Source: Streptomyces griseofuscus (GTDB taxonomy: Bacteria > Actinomycetota > Actinomycetes > Streptomycetales > Streptomycetaceae). Taken from it: a stretch of DNA of 64,000 bases. Of this stretch, positions 34,359 to 43,058 are shown one piece after another. The notes under the pieces were generated by a model that was given only the letters and a program-made list of their open reading frames with translations, ran no database searches and was not told the origin of the DNA. Location: positions 1,922,001-1,986,000 of the forward strand of contig NZ_CP051006.1 in NCBI RefSeq assembly GCF_014673495.1, in the 5' to 3' direction. A program made the translations under genes and the position numbers. Each line of letters starts with the position of its first letter. Within the stretch, counting starts at the first letter, position 1.

Positions 34359-35768
34359 ATGACGAACCGTCAGGCTCGGTCGGCTGAATTCGGCGCCGTG
34401 CTGCGCGGCGCCCGGGAAAAGGCCGGGCTCACCCAGGAACAGCTGGCCGGGCTCTCGACTGTCAGCATCCGGGCGATCCGTGATCTGGAGCGCGGACGAG
34501 TGGTACGGCCTCGCAAGGACACGGTGCGGCTGCTCGCCGACGCCATGCGGCTCGGTGACACGGGCCGGGCGGCGCTCGAACTGGCCGCCGACAGCGCCTC
34601 GGTGGGCAAGGCGCTGCACGATGTGTACAGCCCCGAACTGGCCTGCCCGCCCATGCCGGTGCACACCCTGTTCGGCCGCGAGTCCGAACTGCGCGCGCTG
34701 TCGGACCTGTTGGGAAGCGAGCGGGAGCGACTGGTGACGGTCGTGGGCCTGCCCGGTGTCGGCAAGTCCCGGCTCGCCCAGGAGGCCGCCCTCCAGGTGC
34801 ACCGGCGGGGTGACATACCCGTGCTGTGGCTGCCCATGGACGCGGGCGGGCGCACCACGGACAAGGCCGCGCACCGGCCGCAAACCGCGCTGGCCAACTG
34901 GGTGCGGCCCCTGGTGTCCGAGGGCGGGCACTACGACGAACTGGCGTCGTTCATCGCGGACCGGCCCACCCTGCTGGTCCTGGACGGCCACGAGATGACG
35001 CCCGCCACCAGCCCGGCCCTGATGTACCTGCTGCACAGCTGCCGGCGGCTCAGGATCCTGCTGACCTCCCGGCGACCGCACCATGTCTCCGGCGGCCGGC
35101 TGCTGCCCCTCGCCCCGCTGCCGACGACCCTGGCACCGGGCCCGCCCCCGATACCCGGGCCGGCCGCGATGTCGCCGCTGCCCGGTGACTCGCTGTCGGC
35201 GCGCCGCCCCGCCGTCGAGCTGATGCTGTCGTACGTCAGCCATCTGCGTCCCGATCTGCTGCTCACCGACTCCGTGATCGGGGTCGTGGCGGAGATCTGC
35301 GAGGCGCTGGACGGCATACCGCAGGCCCTGGAGGCGGCCACTTCCTGGCTGTTGCTGTACTCGCTGGAACAACTGCGGGAGATGGCCCGGGAGTCACCGC
35401 TCGCGCTGGTCGACGGCGCTCCCCCGCTGACCCTCGGTGCCGCCGCCCCGCTGGGTGAGCTGCTGGCCTCGGTGCGGGCCGGGCTCCCCGACCGGCAGGC
35501 CGCGCTGCTGGCGGCGATGGCACCGGCGGCCTCCTCCTGGACCGTCGACGACGCGGCCGAGGTGCTGGGTGTCCCGTCGGCGCGGGCGGCCCAGGACGTG
35601 CACGCCCTGCTGCTGCACGGCCTGATCCGCCAGTTCCCCGCGGCGCCGGGCGGCGCGGACCGGCCCGGCGAGTTCTCGGTGCTCCATCTCGTACGCGACC
35701 TCGTCACCGGCGAACGGCCGCCGGAGGAGGACGCGGCGCCCCGGCTGCTCGCCACCGGCGCCGCGTGA
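34359..35768 (+). CDS. XRE-type HTH / NB-ARC ATPase regulator
   Basis: 469 aa. Residues ~6-65 are a Cro/C1-type HTH (AVLRGAREKAGLTQEQLAGL, STVSIRAIRDLERGRVVRPR). Residues ~105 onward are an NB-ARC/STAND ATPase with Walker A GLPGVGKSRLAQ (~130), Walker B-like PTLLVLDGHEM and a sensor region LRILLTSRR. It ends without a TPR array, shorter than typical LuxR/STAND activators. It is divergent from glmS and precedes the carbamoyltransferase by 90 bp, so it is a good candidate for the cluster-situated switch. ATG 34359 follows AGGGAGACAGCG. I saw no TTA codon in it. Confidence 0.88.
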   Translation: MTNRQARSAEFGAVLRGAREKAGLTQEQLAGLSTVSIRAIRDLERGRVVRPRKDTVRLLADAMRLGDTGRAALELAADSASVGKALHDVYSPELACPPMPVHTLFGRESELRALSDLLGSERERLVTVVGLPGVGKSRLAQEAALQVHRRGDIPVLWLPMDAGGRTTDKAAHRPQTALANWVRPLVSEGGHYDELASFIADRPTLLVLDGHEMTPATSPALMYLLHSCRRLRILLTSRRPHHVSGGRLLPLAPLPTTLAPGPPPIPGPAAMSPLPGDSLSARRPAVELMLSYVSHLRPDLLLTDSVIGVVAEICEALDGIPQALEAATSWLLLYSLEQLREMARESPLALVDGAPPLTLGAAAPLGELLASVRAGLPDRQAALLAAMAPAASSWTVDDAAEVLGVPSARAAQDVHALLLHGLIRQFPAAPGGADRPGEFSVLHLVRDLVTGERPPEEDAAPRLLATGAA

Positions 35769-35804
35769 CCGACGCCCGCTGCCGCGCAGACATCCCGGCA
35801 AGTC

Positions 35805-35821
35805 CTGCCAAGTCCTGGCAG
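35805..35821 (+). promoter_or_regulatory. small hairpin in the leader of the carbamoyltransferase gene
   Basis: CTGCCA-AGTCC-TGGCAG, a perfect 6-bp stem, built within a tandem duplication of CAAGTCCTG (from 35799). It is followed by GAAAACACA. Weak attenuator or partial terminator between the regulator and the carbamoyltransferase; function unproven. Confidence 0.4.
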
Positions 35822-35858
35822 AAAACACATAGTTCACGAAAGGTGATGACACTCCGCC

Positions 35859-36791
35859 ATGCGTAATCTCATCTCGCTCGCCGACCTGACCTCCGAGGAA
35901 CTCGACCGCATCGTCAAGCGCGCCGTCGTCTTCGGCCGCGGTGACACCGACGAACGGCCGCTGGCCGGGCGCCGGGTCGGTATCTACTTCCGCAAGTCCT
36001 CGACCCGTACCCGTACGTCGTTCTGGAGCGGCGCGAGCCGGCTGGGCGCGGACATCATCACGTTCGGTCCCGACGAGCTGCAGATCAGCACGGGGGAAAC
36101 CCTGGAGGACACGGCCCGGGTGCTGGGCGAGTACCTGGACGCGCTGGTCGTGCGCACCAACGGGGACATGGCGGAGATACGGCGGCTGGGCAGCAGCCCG
36201 AAGCTCGCCGTGGTCAACGCCCTGACCCTGGACGAGCATCCGACCCAGGCGATCGCCGATCTGGCCACGCTCACCGAGCTGTTCGGTGACCTGGCGGGCC
36301 GGCATGTGCTGTGCGTGGGCGAGGGCAACAGCTCGGGTGCCGCGCTCGCGCTGGCCGCGGCGCTCACCCCCGGGCTGCGGCTGACCCTGCTCTGCCCGAA
36401 GGGGTACGAGGTGCCGCGGGAGACCCTGGACCTGGTCGCCAAGCTCAGCGAAGGACAGGCGCTGGTCGAGCAGGTCACCTCGGCCGACGAGGTGACGGGA
36501 GCGGTGGACGCGGTGTACACGAGCCGCTGGCAGACGATGGGCGTGCCCAAGGCGAACCCCGACTGGCTGGCCGACTTCGAGGGGTTCCGGATCGACCAGG
36601 GGTTCTTCGACCGGTTCGCCGGTCCGGACACCGTGTTCCTGCACGACCTGCCGGCCGTGCGCGGTCAGGAGGTCACCGACGAGGTGCTCGACGGGGAGCG
36701 GAGCGTCGCCTGGCGCCAGGCGCACCACAAGATGACGGCCGCGATGGCGGTACTGGAGTGGTGCGTCGTCGCAGCGGACGACCGTATCTGA
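35859..36791 (+). CDS. ornithine carbamoyltransferase homologue with altered amino-acid motif
   Basis: 310 aa, normal length. The carbamoyl-phosphate site STRTRTSF (from Ser48) and DEHPTQAIADL (~130) are intact. The motif that in ornithine carbamoyltransferases reads HCLP, where Cys contacts ornithine, reads HDLP here (His262-Asp263). Together with its place inside the peptide cluster this argues for carbamoylating a different diamino acid, with 2,3-diaminobutyrate from the dab cassette the obvious candidate (inference). ATG 35859; the ribosome site AAAGG is rather far (14 nt). A tiny overlapping reading frame (ATG 35846, 6 codons) ends over its start and might couple translation. Followed by a strong hairpin. 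Confidence 0.85.
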   Translation: MRNLISLADLTSEELDRIVKRAVVFGRGDTDERPLAGRRVGIYFRKSSTRTRTSFWSGASRLGADIITFGPDELQISTGETLEDTARVLGEYLDALVVRTNGDMAEIRRLGSSPKLAVVNALTLDEHPTQAIADLATLTELFGDLAGRHVLCVGEGNSSGAALALAAALTPGLRLTLLCPKGYEVPRETLDLVAKLSEGQALVEQVTSADEVTGAVDAVYTSRWQTMGVPKANPDWLADFEGFRIDQGFFDRFAGPDTVFLHDLPAVRGQEVTDEVLDGERSVAWRQAHHKMTAAMAVLEWCVVAADDRI

Positions 36792-36806
36792 CCCGGACAG
36801 CCGCAA

Positions 36807-36854
36807 GAGAGCGGTGGTCGAGCCGGCCCGGGGGCCGGTTCCACCACCGCTCTC
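36807..36854. terminator. bidirectional terminator between carbamoyltransferase and mbtH
   Basis: GAGAGCGGTGGT (36807-36818) pairs perfectly with ACCACCGCTCTC (36843-36854), with an inner CCGGCCC/GGGCCGG stem. It sits between the ends of two convergent genes. Confidence 0.85.
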
Positions 36855-36882
36855 GGCGTGCTCGGTGCGGTCGGGGGCGGGC

Positions 36883-37095
36883 TCAGCCGCCCATGGCCGC
36901 GACGGCCGATTTGGGGCGCAGGTCTGTCCAGTTGGCCTCGATGTACTCGGCGCATTCCTGCTTCGTGCCCTCGTCCCGCACCAGCGTCCAGCCCGCGGGC
37001 TGCTGGATGCCGACCGGCCAGAGGGAGTGCTGGCCCTCGTCGTTGGCGAGTACGACGTAGCGGCCTTCCGGATCCTCAAAAGGGTTGGTTGCCAC
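36883..37095 (-). CDS. mbtH: MbtH-like protein
   Basis: 70 aa, the usual size. Family signature is complete: NPFEDPEGRYVVLANDEGQHSLWP, then PAGWTLVRDEGTKQECAEYI and NWTDLRP. MbtH proteins bind and stabilise or activate NRPS adenylation domains. It is encoded apart from the NRPS genes, between the carbamoyltransferase and the SARP gene and divergent from the latter. Start GTG 37095 with GAAGGTGGGAATT upstream. Confidence 0.96.
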   Translation of the reverse strand: MATNPFEDPEGRYVVLANDEGQHSLWPVGIQQPAGWTLVRDEGTKQECAEYIEANWTDLRPKSAVAAMGG

Positions 37096-37276
37096 AATTC
37101 CCACCTTCGCTGAAGCGACGACGCATGACACGCGCCTGACGTTTTCCGGTCCCCAAACTAGGGGCCGTTCAGGCAGGGGGCGGGCAGCGTGACAGGCAGA
37201 TCGGCGGTGGTGTTCACGCCCTCGTCGCGCACCGCGACTGGTCCACACCACACTACCGCCCGTTTCACGGACGACA

Positions 37277-37286
37277 TATGATCATA
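37277..37286. promoter_or_regulatory. palindrome upstream of the SARP gene
   Basis: TATGATCATA, a perfect 10-bp palindrome in an AT-richer patch (CATATGATCATACGG) about 45 bp before the SARP start, where the -10 region would be expected. Possible promoter element or operator. Confidence 0.35.
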
Positions 37287-37330
37287 CGGACGGCGAGATC
37301 CATGAACTCCGACCGGTGAGGGGATCCAAG

Positions 37331-40300
37331 GTGGCAGGTGGTGGGGGGCCACTGAGATTCAACCTGCTGGGAGCGCTGGAGGTCTGGGAGGGCGGCACCA
37401 AACTCCGTCTGGGCGGGGCGATCCAGGAGCGCGTGCTCCTCATGCTGCTGCTGGAGTCCGGCAAGATGCTGCCCGTCTCCCGGCTCGTCGAGGCCGTCTG
37501 GGACGAGGACCCGCCCGCGACCGCCCCCCACCAGGTTCGCAAAGCCGTCGCCGATCTGCGTCGGCGCATCCCCGGTGGCAGCGAGACCCTGGTGACCGAG
37601 GGCCCCGGCTATCGCGTCGTGGTCACCGAGACCCAGCTGGACCTGGCCGAGTTCGACGCCCGGCTGCGCACCGCCAAGGAGGCCTTGGCCGCCGGGAACC
37701 CCGCCCGGGCCGTCGAGGCGCTCCAGGCAACGCTCGCCCTGTGGCGCGGTCCGCTGCTCTCCGGCGAGAGCACCCCGGTCATCGAGCGCGCCTCGGTCAT
37801 GCTGGAGGAGCGCCGGCTGGCCGCCGCCGAGCAGCTCTTCGATCTGCGGCTCGGTCTCGGCGAGTCCGCCGAACTCGTCGTGGACCTGCGCCAGCTCGTG
37901 CACCAGAACCCGCTGCGTGAGACCCTGCGCGGCCAGTTGATGCTCGCGCTGTACCGGTCGGGCCGCCAGGCCGCCGCCCTGGAGGAGTACGCGGAGGCCC
38001 GCCGGCTCCTCGGCGAGGAACTGGGCATCGACCCCGGCCCCGAACTGACCAGGCTGCACGAGGGAATTCTGCGGGAGAGCCCCGAACTCGCCGCCGCGCC
38101 GAAGTCCTGGGAAGCCCCTTCCCCGCTCCCGGCCGCCCCCGAGATCAAGGCACCCTCCACCCTCCCGCACGACCTCGCCGACTTCACCGGCCGGGACCGC
38201 GAACTCCAGGAATTACTGGGCTACGCGCGTCACGAGGACGACCGGGCCACCCGGATCGTGGCCATCGACGGCATGGGCGGCAGCGGGAAGACGACTCTGG
38301 CGGTACGGGCCGCGCACCTGCTCGCCGGGGCCTATCCGGACGGCCAGATCCATATCGACTTGCGCGGCTACACCCCGGGCGAGCAGCCGGTCGCCACCGG
38401 GGCCGCCTTGGCCTCCCTGCTGCGCACCATGGGCGTACCGGGCCCCGGACAGCAGCTGCCCGAGGACGACGCCGGGCGCGCGGCACTGTGGCGGGCCACC
38501 CTCAGGGGCAAGCGGGTCCTGCTGCTCGTCGACAACGCCACCGAAGCCGGAACGATCCTGCATCTGCTGCCCGCCTCGCCGGACTGTCTCCTCCTCGTCA
38601 CCAGCCGGGCCCGGCTGGTGGATCTCGACGGCGCCGACTGGATCTCCATCGGCCTGATGTCCCCCGAGGAAAGCGCCACCCTGATCGAGGACATCCTCGG
38701 CAGCCAGCGGGTGTCCGCGGAGCCCGAGGCCGCCGCCGAACTGGCCCGGCTGTGCGGGTATCTGCCGCTCGCGCTGCGCATCGCGACCGCGCGGCTGCGC
38801 AACCGCCCGCGCTGGACCCTGGCGTACCTGGTGGAGCGGCTGCGCGACGAGACCCGGCGGCTGGACGAACTCAGCCTGGGTGAACGCAGCATCGCCGCGA
38901 CCCTGCGGCTGTCGTACCAGGCCCTGGACAAGGACTCCAGGACCGCCTTCCGTACCCTCGCCCTGCACCCCGGCGGGGACATCGATGTCTACTCGGCGGC
39001 CGCCCTGCTCGGCATGGACGTCCGGATCGCCGAGGACACACTGGAACGGCTCCTCGACGTCCATCTGGTGCTGCAACCGGAGATCGGCCTGTACACCATG
39101 CACGACCTGGTGCGCAGCTTCGTCCGGAGTCTGCGCGGCGAGCCCACCGCCCAGGACGACGGGGCCGCGGTCGAGCGGCTGCTCGACTACTACCTGACGG
39201 CCACCGAGGCGGCCTGCGAGGTGCTGTTCCCCGGGCGCCGGCGCCGGCCCACCGGGATCCCGCCGTCGACGGCGGAGCTGCCCGACCTCACCCACGAGAA
39301 GCTGGCGCAGGTCTGGTTCTCCCGCGAGCACCCGGGGCTGCTGTCCCTGGTCACCCTGGCCGAGCGGTCCGGGTATGACCGGCACGCGGTGTGCCTGGCC
39401 CGCAATCTCGTCTTCCACCTCAACGCGCGCGGCCATCTCCAGGAGTTCGCGCAGCTGTGCCGCCTCGCGGTCACGGCCGCCCGGCGCCTGGGCGACCTGG
39501 ACCTGCTGGGCGTCAGCCTGTCCAACCTGGGTGTCGCCTGCTGGAAGCTCGGCCGCTACGAGGAGGGCGTCAAGGTCGCCGAGGAGGGCCGGGACGTCGC
39601 CGCCCGGCTGGGCGACCGGCACACCCAGGCGCACACCGAGAGCACGCTCGGTCTGTACAAGAGCCTGCTGGGCCGCTTCCCCGAGGCGCTCGCCCATCTC
39701 CAGTGGGCGATCACCTGCGAACGCGAACTCGACTCGCCCCGCGCCGAGGCCGAGAGCCTCACCGCCCTGAGCGCCCTGTACGAGCAGTGGGGCAAGTATC
39801 AGGAGGCCGCCGAGGCGGCCCGGCGCGCGATGCGACTCGCCGAGCAACTGGGGCGCAAGGGCGGCAAGTTGGTCGCCCTCACCGATCTGGCCCTGGCACA
39901 GACCGGCCTCGGCGACTACGCGGAGGCCGATGAGACGCTCGCCCTCGCCCGCCAGTTGTGCGACGAGTCCATGGACCAGGGCCATGTCGCGATGACGCTC
40001 GCGCTGTCGGCCGACATCGCCCAGCGGCTGGACCGGCCCAATGAGTCGTCCGGTTTCGCGGACCGCGCCCTGGCCCTCGCCCAGGCGGGGTCCTCGCCGC
40101 TGCGCCAGGCGAAGCTGGAGAACGTGATCGGCCGGGTGCTGCGGCGGAAGCAGGAGTACGCCTCCGCCCTCGCCCTGCACAGCAGCGCACATGAACTGGC
40201 GTCCTCCGTCGGCCACCGGGTCGAGGAGGCCTATGCCCTGGCCGGCCTCGCAGGCGCGGCGGCGGCGCTGGGCGATGAAGGGTGGGCGGCCGAGCACGCG

Positions 40301-40360
40301 GCGCAGGCCGAGGAACTGTTCTCGGCGATGGGCATCCCCCCGAACGCCCGGCGCACCTGA
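37331..40360 (+). CDS. AfsR-type SARP regulator (SARP-NB-ARC-TPR)
   Basis: About 1009 aa. Residues ~8-250: OmpR-like winged helix (LRFNLLGALEVWEGG ... HQVRKAVADLRRRI) and bacterial transcriptional activation domain (ALWRGPLLSG ... LRGQLMLALYRSGRQAAAL). Residues ~280-620: NB-ARC ATPase with Walker A GMGGSGKTTLAVRAA (~313) and VLLLVDNATEAG. The C-terminal ~350 residues are TPR-like helices. GTG 37331 is chosen because GAGGGG lies 7 nt upstream; GTG 37316 is possible. One TTA codon (38213-38215, in LQE-L-LGYARHED) makes translation likely bldA-dependent. It is the probable pathway-specific activator of the flanking NRPS and amino acid operons. Confidence 0.93.
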   Translation: MAGGGGPLRFNLLGALEVWEGGTKLRLGGAIQERVLLMLLLESGKMLPVSRLVEAVWDEDPPATAPHQVRKAVADLRRRIPGGSETLVTEGPGYRVVVTETQLDLAEFDARLRTAKEALAAGNPARAVEALQATLALWRGPLLSGESTPVIERASVMLEERRLAAAEQLFDLRLGLGESAELVVDLRQLVHQNPLRETLRGQLMLALYRSGRQAAALEEYAEARRLLGEELGIDPGPELTRLHEGILRESPELAAAPKSWEAPSPLPAAPEIKAPSTLPHDLADFTGRDRELQELLGYARHEDDRATRIVAIDGMGGSGKTTLAVRAAHLLAGAYPDGQIHIDLRGYTPGEQPVATGAALASLLRTMGVPGPGQQLPEDDAGRAALWRATLRGKRVLLLVDNATEAGTILHLLPASPDCLLLVTSRARLVDLDGADWISIGLMSPEESATLIEDILGSQRVSAEPEAAAELARLCGYLPLALRIATARLRNRPRWTLAYLVERLRDETRRLDELSLGERSIAATLRLSYQALDKDSRTAFRTLALHPGGDIDVYSAAALLGMDVRIAEDTLERLLDVHLVLQPEIGLYTMHDLVRSFVRSLRGEPTAQDDGAAVERLLDYYLTATEAACEVLFPGRRRRPTGIPPSTAELPDLTHEKLAQVWFSREHPGLLSLVTLAERSGYDRHAVCLARNLVFHLNARGHLQEFAQLCRLAVTAARRLGDLDLLGVSLSNLGVACWKLGRYEEGVKVAEEGRDVAARLGDRHTQAHTESTLGLYKSLLGRFPEALAHLQWAITCERELDSPRAEAESLTALSALYEQWGKYQEAAEAARRAMRLAEQLGRKGGKLVALTDLALAQTGLGDYAEADETLALARQLCDESMDQGHVAMTLALSADIAQRLDRPNESSGFADRALALAQAGSSPLRQAKLENVIGRVLRRKQEYASALALHSSAHELASSVGHRVEEAYALAGLAGAAAALGDEGWAAEHAAQAEELFSAMGIPPNARRT

Positions 40361-40403
40361 CCGCCCTGAAGAGCTGACCGCCGTATCGCCGACGGTCCGG
40401 TGA

Positions 40404-40571
40404 CTACGCGCCCAGGACCGGGTTGGTGACGGTCGGGCCCTTGTCCTCGGCCGTCACGTGGTGGCCGTGCCGCTGCGTGTCCGTGTGGCCTGCCTCGACC
40501 GCCGCGGCGCCCAGCGCCAGCGCCACCACGGCCACGACGATCCGGATCGAGTTGGTGAGCTTACGAGCCAT
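40404..40571 (-). CDS. small exported or membrane peptide, hypothetical
   Basis: 55 aa: MARKLTNSIRI, then a hydrophobic stretch VVAVVALALGAAAVEAG, then a His/Thr-rich polar tail ending NPVLGA. It looks like a signal peptide or single membrane anchor with a short extracytoplasmic tail. A G-rich ribosome site (GGGGGCGGGAATC) precedes ATG 40571. I recognise no domain. Convergent with the SARP gene. Confidence 0.6.
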   Translation of the reverse strand: MARKLTNSIRIVVAVVALALGAAAVEAGHTDTQRHGHHVTAEDKGPTVTNPVLGA

Positions 40572-40797
40572 GATTCCCGCCCCCTGAAGTGTCTCCGGTC
40601 TTTCCGACACCTCGAATATGGCGACGCCCATTCCCGCGAGGATCCCGCTCCGATACCGCCCATGGGTAACGCCCGGAAACGGCCTCTGACCTGGGACAAA
40701 AGCTGATCCGGGGGGTTGGGGCGGGAACGGTTTCCTGGGGCGGGAACGAGCGGGTGGGGCAGGACCGGTCGGGTGGGGCGGATGAGCCGGTACCGGG

Positions 40798-41259
40798 TCA
40801 GTCCGTGCCCGCTCCGGTGAGCGTCACGGTCGTACCGCCGAGCCGGCAGGACAGCACCCGCGGGCCCCGGGCGGTGAGGACGACCACCGTGTGCGCGGGA
40901 CCGCTCTCGTGCTCCGCCATGTCGAGCAGGGCCCTGACCGAGGAATGCAGCACGACGCGGTCCGCCTCGGCGGGCTCACCGCACGGGCCGCCGCCGGCCG
41001 GCGCGCTCCAGGTGATGCCGACGACCTCGTGCATGCCGTCGCAGGACTCCGTGGCGACCCCGAACCGCAGCCCCTGCCAGCCCTCGTCCACGACCGGACC
41101 GTCCGGCCCACCGCCGGCCGGGCCACCACCGTCCGGCGCACCGCCGTCCGACGGCCCGCCGGTCCCGGTGTGCGCGGCCCATCGCTCGACGGCCGACAGG
41201 TCCCGCAGGGCACGGCTGAGCCGTTCCGTCACCGGTTGCGGGTCCGGGAAATGCTTCAC
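40798..41259 (-). CDS. hypothetical protein with Gly/Pro repeat
   Basis: 153 aa, no recognised domain. GTG 41259 is preceded by AAGGAG at good spacing. The protein has an N-terminal helical segment (VTERLSRALRDLSAVERWAAH), a low-complexity GGPSDGGAPDGGGPAGGGPDG stretch (residues ~34-55), then an alpha/beta-looking region with WQGLRFGVATESCDGMHEVV and ALLDMAEHESGPAHTVVVLT. It is divergent from the amino acid operon at 41456 and might be co-regulated with it. Confidence 0.65.
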   Translation of the reverse strand: MKHFPDPQPVTERLSRALRDLSAVERWAAHTGTGGPSDGGAPDGGGPAGGGPDGPVVDEGWQGLRFGVATESCDGMHEVVGITWSAPAGGGPCGEPAEADRVVLHSSVRALLDMAEHESGPAHTVVVLTARGPRVLSCRLGGTTVTLTGAGTD

Positions 41260-41455
41260 GAAACGCTCCTTCGCAGATAACCGACGCGCTCCATGCCACT
41301 GCTTTGCCGGTCGCGTCGTCAAGAGGCAGCTTCCATCGGCAGTTACCGGGGTGCTTGGCCGGATTCATGGAAACTCACCGATCCGTCGAGTTAGCGTCCT
41401 CGTATTCCCACTGCTCGCCCGCTCGGCTTCCTGAAAGCAATGGAGGAACGCAACG

Positions 41456-42106
41456 ATGAGGCAGATGGTAAATTGGCTGACCCCGTCCTTCGCCACCCAT
41501 GGCGGAAGTCCGGGAGTAGCCACGCTGGGACCGGCCGGCACCAGTAGCGAAGTCGCCGCAGGAATCGTCTGGCAGAGCCTTGAGGGCGATGTCCCGAGCA
41601 TCCGGAACATCGCACTGCACCGGACGTACGAGGACGCCGCCGAGGCGGTGCTCAAGCAGGACGTGGACTACCTGGTGGTGGCCAACGCCTACAGCGGCAT
41701 CAGCGAGTTCTACATGGACACCCGGCTGTCCCTGGCCGGCGTGTTCGTGATGGACACCCCTCACTACGGCATCGCCCAGCTGCCCGGGGAGGCGGTCCCG
41801 GACCGGCCGGTGGTCGCCACCCACCCGGCGCCCCGCCCGCTGGTGGACGAGCTGCTGCCGAGCCACTTCACCGACCGGGAGATCCTTCAGGTCACCTCTA
41901 CCAGTACGGCCGCGCAGTCGGTCCGGGACGGTGTCACGGACCTGGCGCTGACGACCGTACCGGCGGCCGAGGCCCACGGCCTGGAATTCATTTCCCGGAA
42001 GCGTTTCATCAGGATGCTCTGGTCCGTATTCACGCTGAACGGCGAGATATTCGTCGTCCCCGACGACACCGCGGAAGCGGGGAGGATCACCCATGCTCAT
42101 ACTTGA
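41456..42106 (+). CDS. prephenate dehydratase-like protein (BacA-like, possibly non-aromatising)
   Basis: 216 aa, a stand-alone prephenate-dehydratase fold without an ACT domain. VATLGPAGTSSEVAAG (21-36) and TSTSTAAQ (147-154) are the two substrate-binding motifs. The central PIENS motif of true dehydratases is replaced by VANAYSG (75-81), and the catalytic Thr-Arg-Phe motif reads SRKRF (180-184). Loss of those residues is what separates prephenate decarboxylases such as BacA, which make dihydro-hydroxyphenylpyruvate without aromatising, from dehydratases. The activity is therefore inferred. First gene of a seven- to eight-gene operon; ATG 41456 behind GGAGGAACG. Its last 14 bp overlap the next gene. 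Confidence 0.75.
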   Translation: MRQMVNWLTPSFATHGGSPGVATLGPAGTSSEVAAGIVWQSLEGDVPSIRNIALHRTYEDAAEAVLKQDVDYLVVANAYSGISEFYMDTRLSLAGVFVMDTPHYGIAQLPGEAVPDRPVVATHPAPRPLVDELLPSHFTDREILQVTSTSTAAQSVRDGVTDLALTTVPAAEAHGLEFISRKRFIRMLWSVFTLNGEIFVVPDDTAEAGRITHAHT

Positions 42107-43058
42107 CGGAGAGGCGGTCCGCGCCTCCTACCCGATGACCGAGGCGATCTCGGTCATGACGGAGGCGCTGCGCGCGTTTTCCTCGGGAAAGGTGACGCAA
42201 CCGCTGCGGTCGGTTCTCGCGCCGCCTTCCGAGGAAGGTGTCTTCGCGATGATGCCGTGTCATGCGGAGGGCCTCGGATACGGTTTCAAGGCCATCATGC
42301 ACAATCCCGGGAACGAAGCCCGAGGACTGAGCACGCATATCGGCATGGTCACCGTTTTCGACCCGGAGACCGGTGAACTCTCGGCCGTCCTGGACGGCAG
42401 CGCGGTCACCGCGATCCGCACCGCCGCGGTCTCCGCCGTCGCCACCCGGGAACTGGCCCGTGCCGAAGCGGGCGATCTGGCGATCCTCGGCTCGGGCACC
42501 CAGGCCCGCACCCATCTGGAGGCCGTCCGGCTGGTGCGGGACGTCCACCGGGTGCGGGTCTGGTCCCGCACCGCCGAACGGGCCCGGGACTTCCGGGACT
42601 GGGCCGCAACCCAGGGCGTGGACGTCGAGGTCGCCGCCACCCCCGAGGAGGCCGTACGCGGCGCGGATCTGGTGTGCACCACGACCGCCTCGCGCGTCCC
42701 GCTGATCGGGGCGGGTGCGCTGAGCCCCGGCGCCCACGTGAACGCGGTCGGCGCGTCCGTGCGCGGCGCCCGGGAGCTGGCCCCCGCCGCCGTCGCCGGC
42801 TGCGCGGTCTTCGTGGACAGCCGGGAGTCCGCCCTGAACGAGTCCAGTGACATCTGCGACCCGATCGATGCGGGCCTGATGGACGAGAAGGACATCAGGG
42901 GCGAGATCGGAGAAGTGCTCCTCGGCACCGCCCGAGGACGCACCGAGCCAAAGGAGATCACCTTGTTCAAGTCCCTGGGCCTGGCCGTCGAGGACGTCGC
43001 CTCCGGTTTCTCGATCGCGGCTCGGGCGCGGAAGGGCGGCATCGGTGTTGCTGTCTGA
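42093..43058 (+). CDS. ornithine cyclodeaminase/mu-crystallin-family NAD(P) enzyme
   Basis: 321 aa. NAD-binding Rossmann motif LAILGSGTQARTHLEAV (residues ~130), plus FKAIMHNPGNEARGLSTH, VTAIRTAAVSAVATREL, DLVCTTTASRVPLIG and LNESSDICDPI. Length and motifs suit the OCD/CRYM family, whose members include ornithine cyclodeaminase, ketimine reductases and SbnB. A true OCD assignment is not supported by context: the neighbours (BacA-like, PhzF-like, aminotransferase) suggest reduction of a cyclic or conjugated intermediate or an imine. ATG 42093 has GGGGAGG at 7 nt and overlaps the previous gene. Confidence 0.87.
   Translation: MLILDGEAVRASYPMTEAISVMTEALRAFSSGKVTQPLRSVLAPPSEEGVFAMMPCHAEGLGYGFKAIMHNPGNEARGLSTHIGMVTVFDPETGELSAVLDGSAVTAIRTAAVSAVATRELARAEAGDLAILGSGTQARTHLEAVRLVRDVHRVRVWSRTAERARDFRDWAATQGVDVEVAATPEEAVRGADLVCTTTASRVPLIGAGALSPGAHVNAVGASVRGARELAPAAVAGCAVFVDSRESALNESSDICDPIDAGLMDEKDIRGEIGEVLLGTARGRTEPKEITLFKSLGLAVEDVASGFSIAARARKGGIGVAV

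Noticed and set aside
42093..43058. SbnB-like partner making 2,3-diaminopropionate together with the cysteine-synthase-like gene
   Set aside because: It belongs to a separate plus-strand operon ~28 kb away with BacA/PhzF-like genes, and the cysteine-synthase-like gene has a threonine kinase and lyase beside it; not excluded, but the Dab route fits better.
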